Assembly (NCBI RefSeq): GCF_000971215.1
Contig: NZ_BBMA01000004.1
Location: forward strand, 62,001-126,000
Length of the DNA stretch: 64,000 nt
From: Demequina silvatica
Lineage (GTDB): Bacteria > Actinomycetota > Actinomycetes > Actinomycetales > Demequinaceae
Direction of reading: 5' to 3'
Shown here: positions 45,120 through 54,722 of the stretch, one piece after another
Layout of the letters: every line of letters begins with the position of its first letter
How positions within the stretch are numbered: position 1 is the stretch's first letter
Made by a program: the position numbers and the translations under genes
Notes under the pieces: model-generated
The model's database searches: none
The model's input: the letters and a program-made list of their open reading frames with translations, nothing else
What the model was told of the DNA's origin: nothing

Positions 45120-46648
45120 CAGTCGTACCTCTCGGCGACCCGGCGGCGCACCGCGAGCAGCGCCACCACGGTGGGGACGATGAGGAACGCCCAGCCGATG
45201 AACCAGCCCAGGCGCACCGCGGGGGTGATGTCGCTGCGGAGGCCGACGCGCTCGACCAGGTGGTCGGCGGTGAACAGCTCGGCGCCGTCGATCACGCGGC
45301 CGGCGGGGTCGATGACCGCGCTCACGCCCACGGTGGAGATCTGGATGGCCCAGCGGCCCGACTCGATCGCGCGCATGCGGGTCATCTGGAGCTGCTGCGT
45401 GCTCTCGGCGGTGTGACCGAACGAGGCGTTGTTGGTGGGGACGATGATGAGCTCGGCGCCCTTGGCGACGGCCTCGCGCACGATCGAGTCGTAGGCGACC
45501 TCGAAGCAGATGGGCGTCGCGACGGGGACGGTGCGGTCGAGCGAGGCGACCGGCACGTTCATCACCGCCGCGCCGGTGCCGGGGAGCATGTCCGTGACGT
45601 CGTCGACGATGGGCGCCACCTCGCGCGCGAGGCTGCGCAGCGGGACGTACTCCGCGAACGGCGCCGGCCGCTGCTTGGAGTAGGTGTCGAGGATGGCGCC
45701 GTTGCCGCCGAACAGCAGCATCGTGTTGTAGCGGCCCTCGGGCGGCGTGTAGTCGACCGTGCCGAGGAGCAGCGGCGCGCCGGTCGCGGCCTGCGCCTCC
45801 TCGACGGCGGCGAGCGTCTGGGAGTCGACACGCGGGTCGATGTCGGCCGCGTTCTCGGGCCACACGACCAGGTCGACGGGGTTGTCCGCCGTCTCCTCCG
45901 CCATGCGGAGGGTCTCGGCGAGGTGGTTCTCCGTCACCAGACGTGCCTGGGAAAACGCCTCGAGGCCCAGGTCCGGGACGTTGCCCTGGACCGCACCCAC
46001 GCGCATGGTGCCCTCCTGGGCCTCGTTGTCGATCGGGATGAGGTAGCCGGCGCCCAGGACCGCGATCGCCAGGACGGGCGCGAAGGCTGCCGTGAGGGCG
46101 CGGCGCGTGCGTGCGCACTCCCACGCGAGACCCAGCAGCGCTCCCGCGAGCACCACGGCGAAGGACACGAGCGGCACGCCGCCCAGCCACGCGAGACGCG
46201 CGACGGGCGCGTCGACCAGCGCGTAGCCCACGCGCCCCCACGGGAAGCCTCCGAACGGCACCATGCCGCGCAGCTGCTCCGCCGCGACCCAGAGGCCGGC
46301 GAACACGACCGTCTCGGCCCAGCGGTGGGCGTCGAGGATCCCGGAGCGGCGCACGTGCGCCCACGCGACCGCGATCAGGGCCCACGCGAGGCCCTCCGCG
46401 ACGCTGAGCGCCACCCAGGGGATGGGCCCCACGGCCACGTCCGCCCACCACAGGTGCGGGAGCATGAACGCGACGCCGTATGCCCAGCCGGTGAGGAAGG
46501 CCGCGCGCGCGGTGGCCACCTCGAGCGACCACCACAGCAGCGCCACGGAGACCGGGGCGAGGAACCACCAGCCGGTGTCGGGGAACGCGAGGTTGAGCCC
46601 GACCCCGCCGAGGATCGCGATCGCGAGGTTCCTCAGTCCGGTCAGCAC
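45116..46648 (-). CDS. lnt: Apolipoprotein N-acyltransferase
   Basis: 510 residues. About seven N-terminal membrane helices, then a CN-hydrolase domain with Glu in VVWPENAAD, Lys in [10 protein letters not shown] and Cys in [10 protein letters not shown]. It adds the third acyl chain to lipoproteins. In mycobacteria this protein is joined to Ppm1; here they are separate but overlap. GTG start with TACAGT 6 bp before it suggests leaderless transcription. Confidence 0.94.
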   Translation of the reverse strand: MLTGLRNLAIAILGGVGLNLAFPDTGWWFLAPVSVALLWWSLEVATARAAFLTGWAYGVAFMLPHLWWADVAVGPIPWVALSVAEGLAWALIAVAWAHVRRSGILDAHRWAETVVFAGLWVAAEQLRGMVPFGGFPWGRVGYALVDAPVARLAWLGGVPLVSFAVVLAGALLGLAWECARTRRALTAAFAPVLAIAVLGAGYLIPIDNEAQEGTMRVGAVQGNVPDLGLEAFSQARLVTENHLAETLRMAEETADNPVDLVVWPENAADIDPRVDSQTLAAVEEAQAATGAPLLLGTVDYTPPEGRYNTMLLFGGNGAILDTYSKQRPAPFAEYVPLRSLAREVAPIVDDVTDMLPGTGAAVMNVPVASLDRTVPVATPICFEVAYDSIVREAVAKGAELIIVPTNNASFGHTAESTQQLQMTRMRAIESGRWAIQISTVGVSAVIDPAGRVIDGAELFTADHLVERVGLRSDITPAVRLGWFIGWAFLIVPTVVALLAVRRRVAERYDW

Positions 46649-46697
46649 CCCGCAACTGTATGCGAGCCGCGGGGGCCCGCCGTGCAGGCGCTCCGCG

Positions 46698-49109
46698 CTA
46701 CGGGCGTGCCGTCACCTCCAGCGCGATGGTGACGGGCGCGAGCCCCTCGGAGGTCACGGTGACGGTCGCGGGGCCCGTGCCGGCGGGACGGACCACGGCG
46801 AGCGCGCGGCCGTCGAACGTCCGCCACGTGGGGGCGGCGAAGCGCTCCTCGGTGCGAGGGTTCGCGCTGCACATGCCCGCCAGGGCCGCGGCGCCGTCGA
46901 TGGAGACGGTGACGTCACGGTCGGCGTCCGTCACCAGGACGCCCGCAGCGTCGCGCAGCTCGATCGCGACGTACGCGAGGTCGGCGTCGGTGTCCACCAG
47001 CGCGGTCCGGTCGGCCGTCGCGGTCAGGGTCGCCTCGCCGGCCGTCGCGAGGCTGGCGCGACCGGTCTCGACGCCGCCTCGGTACGCGATCGCGACGAGC
47101 GTGCCGGGCCGGTAGGTGGTCTCCAGCACCGCGAGCATCGGACGCTCCTCCCCCACCGTCGCGCGGGCGACCTCGTCGCCGTCGAGCATGAGTGCGACCT
47201 CGTCGGCGTCGGCGTACACCTCCACCGTGGCGGGCCGGCCCTCGAAGCCGTGCCACGTCCACGAGGCGACCGAGTCGCTCCACGCCCACATGGACGGATT
47301 GACGATCTCGACTCCGTGGCGGTCGGGGCGGCGCACCGCGATGTACGGCTCGCTGCGCAGCCCGAACACGATCTCGCGGTAGTAGGACAGCGGCCGGCGC
47401 GCGCCCGTGATGTCGAGGTCCGCGCACCAGGCGGTGAGGTAGGGGAACTCGCGCTCGAGCTTGCCCGAGGCCTGATCGTCGCCCGCGTACATGGTGGAGC
47501 CGATGCCGACCTCGCCCAGGTAGTCCCAGCCCGTCCACGTGAAGTCGCCGATGACGTTGGGGCTGTCGAGCACGAGCGGCCAGAGGCGCCCGATCTCGGG
47601 CCCGAAGGTCTCCGACCCCACCACCACGCGGTGCGGATAGGCATCGCGATCCGCGGCGTAGCGGGACTCGGCGTAGTTGAGGCCCAGCACGTCGAGCACG
47701 GCCGAAGACTCCTCGATGCGGGCGGTCGCGGTGTCGGTGGCGCCCACGGTCGCCATGGCGTTCCTGTCCGCCATCAGGGCGTTGAGTCCGCCGAGCTGCT
47801 CGACGATCCGCGGCATCTCGTCGATGACCGCGAGGAGCGCGTTCACGCCGTTGGTGACCGGCCGCGTCGGGTCGAGCGAGCGGACCTTGTCCGCGAGGCG
47901 CCGCGCCCAGCGTGCGCCGTGGGGAGTGCCGACCTCGACGATCTCGTTGCCGATCGAGTACATGATCACGCTCGGGTGGTTGCGGTCCTTGGCGACGAGC
48001 GCCTCGAGGTCGGCCTCCCACCACACGGGGAAGTCTGCCGCGTAGTCGTAGGGCGTCTTGAAGCGGGTCCACATGTCGAAGGCCTCGTCCATGACGAGCA
48101 TGCCGAGCCGGTCGCACGCGTCGAGCATCGCCGGGGACAGCGGGTTGTGCGCGGCGCGGATCGCGTTGAAGCCCGCGTCCTTGAGCAGCTCGATGCGGCG
48201 CTCCTCGGCGCGGCCGACCGCGGCGGCACCCAGGGGGCCGTTGTCGTGGTGGATGCAGGCGCCCCGGAGCTTCACCGGCTCCCCGTTGATCCGCAGGCCC
48301 TTGCGCGGGTCGACCGTGACGGTGCGGATGCCGAACGTCGTGACGACGGGCTCGGACTCATCGAGCTCGACCGATGCGGTGTGCAGGCGCGGGCTGTCGG
48401 GGCCCCACAGCGCGGGGTCCGCGATGTAGAACAGCTGGCGGGCGTCGGCCTGCTCGCCCGGGGCGAGCGTCACCCGGGTGACGTCGGACTCGACGGTGAC
48501 CCCCGCATCGTCCCTGATCACAGTTCCGACGCGGACGGTGCGTGTGACGCGCTCGTCGTTGCGGACGGTGGTGACCACCTCCACGACGGCCTGGTCCTCC
48601 TCGATGCGCTCCGTGCGAATGCGGATGCCGTCCTCGAGGATCCGGACGGGCTCGTCCACGTGGAGCAGCACCGGCCGGTGGAGGCCCGCGCCGGAGTACC
48701 ACCGCGAGTCCTCGCCGGAGCGCACCTCGATGCGGAGGCGGTTCGGCTCGCCGTGCCGCAGGTAGGGCGTGAGGTCCGCGAAGAATCGGGCGTAGCCGTC
48801 CGCGCGCACTCCCGCGAGCTCGTCGTTGAGGAAGATCTGCGCGCGGCGGAACGCGCCCTGCACCTCGAGCCGCACCGACCGGCCGTGCCACTCCTCGGGC
48901 ACGTCGAGGGCGCGCTCGTAGGTGTAGGCGCCGTTCGGGTAGTAGGCCGCGGCGCCCTTGGCGGGGACGTCGGGGCGGCGCTGCTCGTCGCGCAGGGCGT
49001 CGTGCGGCAGGCGCACGGTGCCGAGCACCTCGGGCCCGCCGGACACCGCGGCGAACGGGCCGGAGGGGCGGCGGTAGGTCCACGCGTCGTTGAGAGGAAC
49101 GATGGTCAT
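46698..49109 (-). CDS. Family 2 glycoside hydrolase (beta-galactosidase/glucuronidase type)
   Basis: 803 residues in the GH2 order: sugar-binding, immunoglobulin-like, TIM barrel with acid/base Glu389 in YSIGNEIVE and nucleophile Glu500 in VGSETFGPE, then a C-terminal DUF4982-like and Big-like part (SWTWHGFEG onward). No signal peptide, so intracellular. Substrate may be galactosides or glucuronides. ATG 49109 with AGAAGGA; the TetR gene ends 32 bp upstream, same strand. Confidence 0.9.
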   Translation of the reverse strand: MTIVPLNDAWTYRRPSGPFAAVSGGPEVLGTVRLPHDALRDEQRRPDVPAKGAAAYYPNGAYTYERALDVPEEWHGRSVRLEVQGAFRRAQIFLNDELAGVRADGYARFFADLTPYLRHGEPNRLRIEVRSGEDSRWYSGAGLHRPVLLHVDEPVRILEDGIRIRTERIEEDQAVVEVVTTVRNDERVTRTVRVGTVIRDDAGVTVESDVTRVTLAPGEQADARQLFYIADPALWGPDSPRLHTASVELDESEPVVTTFGIRTVTVDPRKGLRINGEPVKLRGACIHHDNGPLGAAAVGRAEERRIELLKDAGFNAIRAAHNPLSPAMLDACDRLGMLVMDEAFDMWTRFKTPYDYAADFPVWWEADLEALVAKDRNHPSVIMYSIGNEIVEVGTPHGARWARRLADKVRSLDPTRPVTNGVNALLAVIDEMPRIVEQLGGLNALMADRNAMATVGATDTATARIEESSAVLDVLGLNYAESRYAADRDAYPHRVVVGSETFGPEIGRLWPLVLDSPNVIGDFTWTGWDYLGEVGIGSTMYAGDDQASGKLEREFPYLTAWCADLDITGARRPLSYYREIVFGLRSEPYIAVRRPDRHGVEIVNPSMWAWSDSVASWTWHGFEGRPATVEVYADADEVALMLDGDEVARATVGEERPMLAVLETTYRPGTLVAIAYRGGVETGRASLATAGEATLTATADRTALVDTDADLAYVAIELRDAAGVLVTDADRDVTVSIDGAAALAGMCSANPRTEERFAAPTWRTFDGRALAVVRPAGTGPATVTVTSEGLAPVTIALEVTARP
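48504..48513 (-). repeat. 10-mer, in family 2 glycosidase gene
   Basis: Coding strand reads RDDAGV. Confidence 0.95.
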
Positions 49110-49141
49110 GAGCGGATCCTTCTGGTTGGAGCGGGTGCGCG

Positions 49142-49831
49142 TCAGCGCAGGATGAGGCGGAGGTGGTCCTCGAGGAGGGCGACCACGTCGACGCCGTCGC
49201 GGTCGAGCAGCCAGTGGAGCTGGGCACCCTCCCACAGCGCGAAGAACGAGGCCGCCGCGAACGCGGGCGTGACGCCGTCACGGAGCATGCCGGCCTCCCC
49301 GAGCGCGGCGAACCAGTCCTGGAAGCCGGCGCGGACGCGCACCACGCGCTCGTGGAAGAACTCCTCCAGCGGGTGGTCCGCGGTCACGGACTCGGCGGCG
49401 AGGAGCGTGTACAGAGCGATCACGTCGGGCTGGCCGGCGTTGCTCCGCGCGAGCGCGAGCATCGCCGCGGGGACATCGGCGGCGGTCGCGGGATGCTCCG
49501 CGGCGATCAGCGCGTCGGCGCGGGTGTCGCGCTCGCGCATGAGCGCGAGCAGCAGCGAGGACTTGTGCGGGAAGTGGTGGAGCACCGTCGACTGGTCCAC
49601 GCCGGAACGTCGCGCGATCTCGCGCATCGACGCGGCCCGGGACCCCTGCTCCACGAAGACGTCCATGGCGGCGGCCAGGATGGCCGCGCGGGTGGTCTCG
49701 GACCGCTTGTACGGACCGCGGACGCCGGCGACGCGCGCGGGATCAGCAGCCGTCTCCGTGCTCCCCGCGAGGGGGAAACTCGCCAGGGCGGACGCGCCCA
49801 ACGATGCGTCACGCGAGTCCTCGTCGACCAT
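49142..49831 (-). CDS. TetR-family regulator of the family 2 glycosidase
   Basis: 229 residues. HTH ARRSGVDQSTVLHHFPHKSS is at ~75-95 after a variable tail. ATG 49831 is chosen because GAGGGAG lies before it and the other candidate (49858) is inside a 34-bp operator, so it cannot be reached by a promoter controlled there. Controls the glycosidase gene in the same operon (inference). Confidence 0.84.
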   Translation of the reverse strand: MVDEDSRDASLGASALASFPLAGSTETAADPARVAGVRGPYKRSETTRAAILAAAMDVFVEQGSRAASMREIARRSGVDQSTVLHHFPHKSSLLLALMRERDTRADALIAAEHPATAADVPAAMLALARSNAGQPDVIALYTLLAAESVTADHPLEEFFHERVVRVRAGFQDWFAALGEAGMLRDGVTPAFAAASFFALWEGAQLHWLLDRDGVDVVALLEDHLRLILR

Positions 49832-49848
49832 CGCATGCTCCCTCTCGC

Positions 49849-49882
49849 CATTGAACATCCATCAGGTGATGGAGATTCAATG
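49849..49882. promoter_or_regulatory. 34-bp TetR operator CATTGAA..CCATCA-GG-TGATGG..TTCAATG
   Basis: Nested dyad: outer arms CATTGAA/TTCAATG, inner arms CCATCA/TGATGG, centre GG. Lies just upstream of the tetR start at 49831; a TTGACA-like -35 on the minus strand is at 49903-49908, so the operator covers the -10. Confidence 0.8.
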
Positions 49883-50051
49883 GTGTGGGCTGTCTAGGCA
49901 CATGTCAAATGACTGCGCGGGCAAGGCAACGCGGCGTGAAGTCCCAATGACGACTGTGACGGGAGCGTTCTCACGTGGAGGATGTGACAGCCCCACGCGC
50001 CCCATCGGACACACCAGCAACATGTGCCATGGGGAATCTCCAAGCGGCCGC
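49883..50051. other. Intergenic region between helY and the TetR gene (169 bp)
   Basis: No gene seen. It contains the minus-strand -35 (TTGACA, 49903-49908) for tetR and two spaced inverted repeats (GGCACATG at 49897-49904 with CATGTGCC near 50020; GGGCTGTC near 49887 with GACAGCCC near 49987). These may fold into an RNA, which could not be shown here. Confidence 0.5.
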
Positions 50052-52784
50052 CTAGTACGCGACCACTCCCCTGCGCATGGACGTGATCGCCTGCACAGCG
50101 GCGGCCCGCACCGAGGCGGACGGTGCCACCTCGGCGATCTGGTCGAGCGAGTCGATCACCTGCTTGCACCAGCGCACCATGTCGCCCGGAGCCAGCTCCG
50201 CGCCCTTGAGCACGGTGTCGAGGCTCTTGCCCTGCGCCCAGCCGTGGATGGGCGCGACGATCCCCCAGTGGGGCGCGGGCAGGTCCGGCAGCCCGCGCTC
50301 GCGCTGCATGTCGTCGACTTTGGACCACAGGCGCACCGTCTCCTTGAGCGCGGTCCCGAGCACGCCTCCCGGCCCGCCAGGAAGGCGGGGGGTGCGTGAC
50401 TCGTCGTCGCGTCGCCCCTGGTAGAGGAGTGTGGAAACGGCGGCGGCGAGCGCCGGCGCGTGCAGCCCCTCCCACGCGCCGGTGCGCAGCGCCTCGGCGA
50501 TCACGATGTCGTTCTCCGCGAAGAGCCGCCGCATCATCCGTCCCGCCGCGGTGAGCTCGGGCCGGCCGTCGACCATGTCGAGGTAGCCGAGCGCGTCGAG
50601 GATCTGCAGCCGCTTGTCGAACACCCGCGCGATCGATCCGGTGGCGCGCTGGATCTCGCCGACGATGCGGTCCTTGTCGCGCAGGGTGCGGTGGTAGCGC
50701 TCGGCCCAGCGGGCGTGCGCCTCGCGGTCCGGGCACTGGTGGCAAGGGTGCTCGCGCATGAGACGCCGCACGTCGAGCTCCTCCGCGGCGTTGGTGTCCG
50801 CCGCCGGACCGCGACGCCTGGCCCGCGTGGCCTCGTAGGAGCCCCGGCCGTCGGCGATCAGCTGCGCGAGCTCCCGCCGGCTGCGGGCGTTGCGGGAGTC
50901 GAACCGGCGCGGCACCTTCACCACGCCCACGGTCTCGAGCCCGTGGTGCAGCTCGGAGATCGCGAGCCGGTGGACGCGCGCATGCTCGGTGACCACGAGG
51001 GGTCGGGGCGCCACGGGGTTGTCGTCGGACTCGACCACGGCCGCGAGCCCGGCGCGCCTGCCGCCGCCCACGCGCACCACGTCCCCGCGGCGGAGCGCCG
51101 CCAGCGTCGACGCGGTGGCCTCCTGGCGCGCCCGCGACGTGTCGCGCGCGGCCTGCTTCTGCAGGCGCGCGAGCTTCTCGCGCAGCGCCGCGTACTCCAT
51201 GAAGTCGCCCTTGTCGCACCGGGCGGCCTCGGCGTAGCCGCGCAGCGTCGAGTCGAACTCGCGCGCCTTGCGCGCCTTACCCACCACGGACTGGTCGGCC
51301 TGGTACTGCGCGAAGGACATCTCGAGCACCTCGCGCGCCCGCTCGAGGCCGAGCTGCGAGACCAGGTTCACGGCCATGTTGTAGGAGGGCTGGAAGGAGC
51401 TGATGAGGGGGTATGTACGCCGCGACGCGAGGCGCCCCAGCTGCGGGGCGTCGAAGCCGGGGTGCTCGACCACCACCGCGTGGCCCTCGATGTCGATCCC
51501 CCGCCGTCCGGCCCGGCCGGTGAGCTGCGTGTACTCCCCCGCGGTGAGGTCCTTGTGGCCCTGCCCGTCCCACTTCACGAGCTTCTCGAGCACCACGGAG
51601 CGCGCGGGCATGTTGATGCCGAGCGCGAGCGTCTCGGTCGCGTAGACCACCTTGATGAGGCCGGCCGCGAACAGCTGCTCGACCACCTCCTTGAACAGCG
51701 GGATCATGCCCGCGTGGTGCGCCGCGAGACCCGCCTCGAGGTGGTCGCGCCACCGGTGGTAACCCAAAGCCGAGAGGTCCTCGGTGGGCACGCCCGCGCA
51801 TCGTTCCTCGATGATCGCCGCGATCTCGCGGCGCTCCGCCTCGGTGGTGAGCACCATCCCGGCCGCGCGCACCTGGTCGACCGCGTCCTCGCAGCCGGCC
51901 CGCGAGAACACGAACACGATCGCGGGCAGCAGCCCCTGCTGGTCGAGGACGTCCACCACCGCGAAGCGCGGCGGCGCGCGGCGGCCCTGAGGCCGGCGAC
52001 CGCCGCGGGTGGGACGGCCGCCGCGCGGGTCCTCGTAGCGGGAGCGCTTGGTGATGGCCTCGAGCTCGGGGTTGAGGCGGGGCGTGATGCCCGGGTCCTG
52101 CGGGTCGACGCCGGGCGCGTAGAGGTCGAAGATCCCCTCGCGGAGCAGCACGTGCGGCCACAGCGGCACGGGACGGTGCTCGGACACCACCACGCGCGTG
52201 TCGCCCCGCACCTCCGCCAGCCATGCGCCGAACTCCTCCGCGTTGGACACGGTCGCGGACAGCGACACGATCGACGTGCGCTCGGGCAGATGGATGATGA
52301 CCTCCTCCCACACCGAGCCGCGGAAGCGGTCCGCGAGGTAGTGCACCTCGTCGAGGATCACCACGCCGAGGCTCTCGAGGCTCTCGGAGTCCGCGTAGAT
52401 CATGTTGCGGAGCACCTCGGTGGTCATCACGATGATGTCCGCCTCGTGGTTGAGCGTGGTGTCGCCCGTGAGCAGGCCGACGTTCTCGGGCCCGTACACC
52501 TTCGCGAGGTCGTGGAACTTCTGGTTCGACAGCGCCTTGATGGGCGTCGTGTAGAACGCCTTCTCGCCGCGCCGGTAGGCATGGCGTACCGCGTACTCGC
52601 CCACCAGGGTCTTGCCGGCGCCGGTCGGGGCGGCGACCAGGACGCTGCGCCCCTCGGCCACCGCCTCGCACGCCTCGCGCTGGAACGGGTCGAGCGGGAA
52701 GGACAGCTCGCCCTCGAACTCGGCGAGGTCGGCGTGGTGGGCACGCGCGCGTGCCGCGGCGTACCTCTCGGCAGGGCTGGTCAT
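50052..52784 (-). CDS. helY: Ski2-like DEVH-box RNA helicase HelY
   Basis: 910 residues. Walker A APTGAGKT, motif II DEVH, motif III SATVSN, VI QLTGRAGRRG. A ~200-residue arch/beta domain with RNA-binding features and the winged end follow. Acts in RNA turnover. ATG 52784 has TAGCCT 6 bp before it, so probably leaderless; the -10 overlaps the dgk 3' end. Confidence 0.95.
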   Translation of the reverse strand: MTSPAERYAAARARAHHADLAEFEGELSFPLDPFQREACEAVAEGRSVLVAAPTGAGKTLVGEYAVRHAYRRGEKAFYTTPIKALSNQKFHDLAKVYGPENVGLLTGDTTLNHEADIIVMTTEVLRNMIYADSESLESLGVVILDEVHYLADRFRGSVWEEVIIHLPERTSIVSLSATVSNAEEFGAWLAEVRGDTRVVVSEHRPVPLWPHVLLREGIFDLYAPGVDPQDPGITPRLNPELEAITKRSRYEDPRGGRPTRGGRRPQGRRAPPRFAVVDVLDQQGLLPAIVFVFSRAGCEDAVDQVRAAGMVLTTEAERREIAAIIEERCAGVPTEDLSALGYHRWRDHLEAGLAAHHAGMIPLFKEVVEQLFAAGLIKVVYATETLALGINMPARSVVLEKLVKWDGQGHKDLTAGEYTQLTGRAGRRGIDIEGHAVVVEHPGFDAPQLGRLASRRTYPLISSFQPSYNMAVNLVSQLGLERAREVLEMSFAQYQADQSVVGKARKAREFDSTLRGYAEAARCDKGDFMEYAALREKLARLQKQAARDTSRARQEATASTLAALRRGDVVRVGGGRRAGLAAVVESDDNPVAPRPLVVTEHARVHRLAISELHHGLETVGVVKVPRRFDSRNARSRRELAQLIADGRGSYEATRARRRGPAADTNAAEELDVRRLMREHPCHQCPDREAHARWAERYHRTLRDKDRIVGEIQRATGSIARVFDKRLQILDALGYLDMVDGRPELTAAGRMMRRLFAENDIVIAEALRTGAWEGLHAPALAAAVSTLLYQGRRDDESRTPRLPGGPGGVLGTALKETVRLWSKVDDMQRERGLPDLPAPHWGIVAPIHGWAQGKSLDTVLKGAELAPGDMVRWCKQVIDSLDQIAEVAPSASVRAAAVQAITSMRRGVVAY

Positions 52785-52793
52785 GCCGCCAGG

Positions 52794-53726
52794 CTACTGT
52801 GCGCGACCCCCGAGGACGGTGAGCGCCCCTGGCGCCACCGTGACCGTGAGCGGGGTGGCCCCGACCAGCTCGCCGTCCGCGAAGGCCGGCGGCAGCGGCG
52901 CCCCCTCGGAGGCCTCGGGCACGATCGTGACGGACTCGACCTGCTCGATCCGCACCCGCGGATCCGCGGTGTGGCCGCCGTCCTTGAGCTTCGGGAACAG
53001 GCCCAGGATGTCGCGCCTCGACATGCCGTCCGCGGTGACCAGCTCGAGGCGCCCGTCGGTCATGCGCGAGTCCGGCGAGACCACCAGACCCCCGCCGAAG
53101 ACCGGGCCGTTCGCCACCGCGACCAGGGTGCAGCGCATCGTCCGTTCACGGCCGTCGGCCGTCAGCCGCACGCCGTAAGGGCGGAACCGCGGGACCTCGC
53201 GCATGGTCGCGACCTTGTACTTGAGGGGCCCGCGCGGGAAGGTGATCGCGCGCGCGTAGGACGCGACCGCGGCGTCGAGGCCGGCGGACAGCACCGCGCC
53301 GAAGTAGCGCGGGCTCGCGGGCTCCTCGACCGCGCCGCCGGTGACCCTGCCGAGGTCGACGCGCACGGTGTCGCCGCGAAGGCCCGCCTCGATCCGCGCG
53401 ACGGCGGCGGGGATGTCGTGGCGCGGCAGGCCCAGCGAGGACGCGATGTCGTCGCCCGAGCCCGCGGCGACGATTCCGAGGGGCAGTGCCGTCTCCGCGC
53501 ACACCTGGATCCCCAGGTGCGCCATGCCGTCGCCGCCGACCACCACGAGCGCGTCGAGGGAGGGACGATGCGCGACGGCGGCCTCGTACGAGGCCGCCCA
53601 GGATCCTCGGGACAGGTCGATGAGGTGGTGACCTCCGGCGGCGAGCGTCGCCTTCGCCTCCGCGCCCCTGCGCGCTCCCCGACCCGACCCCGATGTCGGA
53701 TTGGTGATGATGCCGATGGTCCTCAT
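52794..53726 (-). CDS. Diacylglycerol kinase-family lipid kinase
   Basis: 310 residues, DGK catalytic fold with VVVGGDGMAHLG (~63) and GSGDDIASSLGL. It phosphorylates diacylglycerol or a related lipid; family gives no more. Overlaps tatC by 4 bp. Two GGACGATGCG copies lie inside. Confidence 0.9.
   Translation of the reverse strand: MRTIGIITNPTSGSGRGARRGAEAKATLAAGGHHLIDLSRGSWAASYEAAVAHRPSLDALVVVGGDGMAHLGIQVCAETALPLGIVAAGSGDDIASSLGLPRHDIPAAVARIEAGLRGDTVRVDLGRVTGGAVEEPASPRYFGAVLSAGLDAAVASYARAITFPRGPLKYKVATMREVPRFRPYGVRLTADGRERTMRCTLVAVANGPVFGGGLVVSPDSRMTDGRLELVTADGMSRRDILGLFPKLKDGGHTADPRVRIEQVESVTIVPEASEGAPLPPAFADGELVGATPLTVTVAPGALTVLGGRAQ
53134..53143 (-). repeat. 10-mer, in lipid kinase gene
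   Basis: Coding strand reads RTMRCT, yet another phase. Confidence 0.95.
53563..53572 (+). repeat. 10-mer, in lipid kinase gene
   Basis: Coding strand reads AHRPSL. Confidence 0.95.
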
Positions 53727-54502
53727 TCCGCGGGAACGCGCCTTCGGGCCACGCGCTCGCGCAGCACCCCCACGCCGACGGCGAGGAAGTACAGCAGCAC
53801 CATGGGGCCGGCCATGAACAGCATGGTCACCGCGTCAGGCGTGGGCGTGAGCACGGCGGCGGCCACGAAGATGATGAACACCGCCCACCGCCAGCCGCGC
53901 AGCCACGTGCGCGCTGGCACCAGGCCCGTCCAGGTGAGCGCGACCATCACCACGGGGAACACGAACGCGATGCCGAACGCGAGGATCAGCCGCATGGCGA
54001 ACGTCATGAACGTCTGCGCGTCGAGGAAGTTCGCGGCCCCCTCCGGGGTGAAGCCGGTGAGGATGGTGATGGCGCGCGGGAACACCCACGCGCCGAACGC
54101 CACCCCCGCGGCGAACAGCGGGATCGCGGCGCCCAGGAAGCCGAACGTGTAGCGCCGCTCGCGCCGGTGCAGGCCGGGGGCGATGAAGGCCCACAGCTGA
54201 TAGAGCCACCACGGCGCGCTCACGATCAGCCCGATCAGCAGCGACATCTTGATCTGCATGTCGAGCGCGGTCGCGACGCCGGCGAAGTTCACCGTCACCA
54301 TCGCGTCGTCGCGCTCGGCGGCCTCGAGCACAGGGCGCTGGATGGCCTCGAACACCGGGGTGTAGAGGAACCAGCCCACGACCATGCCGACGGCGATGCC
54401 GGCGGCGGCGAGGACCAGCCGCTTGCGGAACTCCCTCAGATGCTCGGCCAGCGGCATCTGAGCGTCGGGATTGCTCCCGCGCGCGCTACTTCTGGCCGTC
54501 AC
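53723..54502 (-). CDS. tatC: Twin-arginine translocase subunit TatC
   Basis: 259 residues, six membrane helices. MPLAEHLREFRKRL and FIAPGLHRRERR are the signature parts. It recognises twin-arginine signals. GTG start 17 bp inside the tatA end, so co-translated with tatA. Confidence 0.96.
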   Translation of the reverse strand: MTARSSARGSNPDAQMPLAEHLREFRKRLVLAAAGIAVGMVVGWFLYTPVFEAIQRPVLEAAERDDAMVTVNFAGVATALDMQIKMSLLIGLIVSAPWWLYQLWAFIAPGLHRRERRYTFGFLGAAIPLFAAGVAFGAWVFPRAITILTGFTPEGAANFLDAQTFMTFAMRLILAFGIAFVFPVVMVALTWTGLVPARTWLRGWRWAVFIIFVAAAVLTPTPDAVTMLFMAGPMVLLYFLAVGVGVLRERVARRRVPAE

Positions 54503-54689
54503 GCGGCTCGTCCGAGGACGACGTCGCGGTGGTGTCGGTGTCCGGCTTCTTGTCGTCCGTCAGCGAGCTGGTCTCGTCCTTGAGGATGCGGAGCGACTGG
54601 CCGAGCGAGCGGGCGAGCTGCGGCAGCTTGGGCGCGCCGAACAGCAGCAGCACGATGACCAGGATGATGAGGATCTCGCGGGGTCCCAT
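54486..54689 (-). CDS. tatA: Sec-independent translocase subunit TatA
   Basis: 67 residues. N-terminal helix REILIILVIVLLLFGAPKLP and amphipathic SLGQSLRILKDE are the TatA pattern; the acidic tail is usual. AAGGAG precedes ATG. Confidence 0.94.
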   Translation of the reverse strand: MGPREILIILVIVLLLFGAPKLPQLARSLGQSLRILKDETSSLTDDKKPDTDTTATSSSDEPRDGQK

Positions 54690-54722
54690 GAGAAGTGCTC
54701 CTTAGGAAGGCTGGCGCACAGT

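Noticed and set aside
49856-49858. Upstream ATG as start of the TetR gene
   Set aside because: It lies within the 34-bp operator and lacks a ribosome-binding site; 49831 has GAGGGAG.
46263-50399. 1378-residue plus-strand frame across lnt and the glycosidase
   Set aside because: An antisense shadow; the minus strand holds complete enzymes with catalytic residues.
50460-54152. 1230-residue plus-strand frame across helY, dgk and tatC
   Set aside because: Same reason: GC-skew shadow opposite well-conserved genes.
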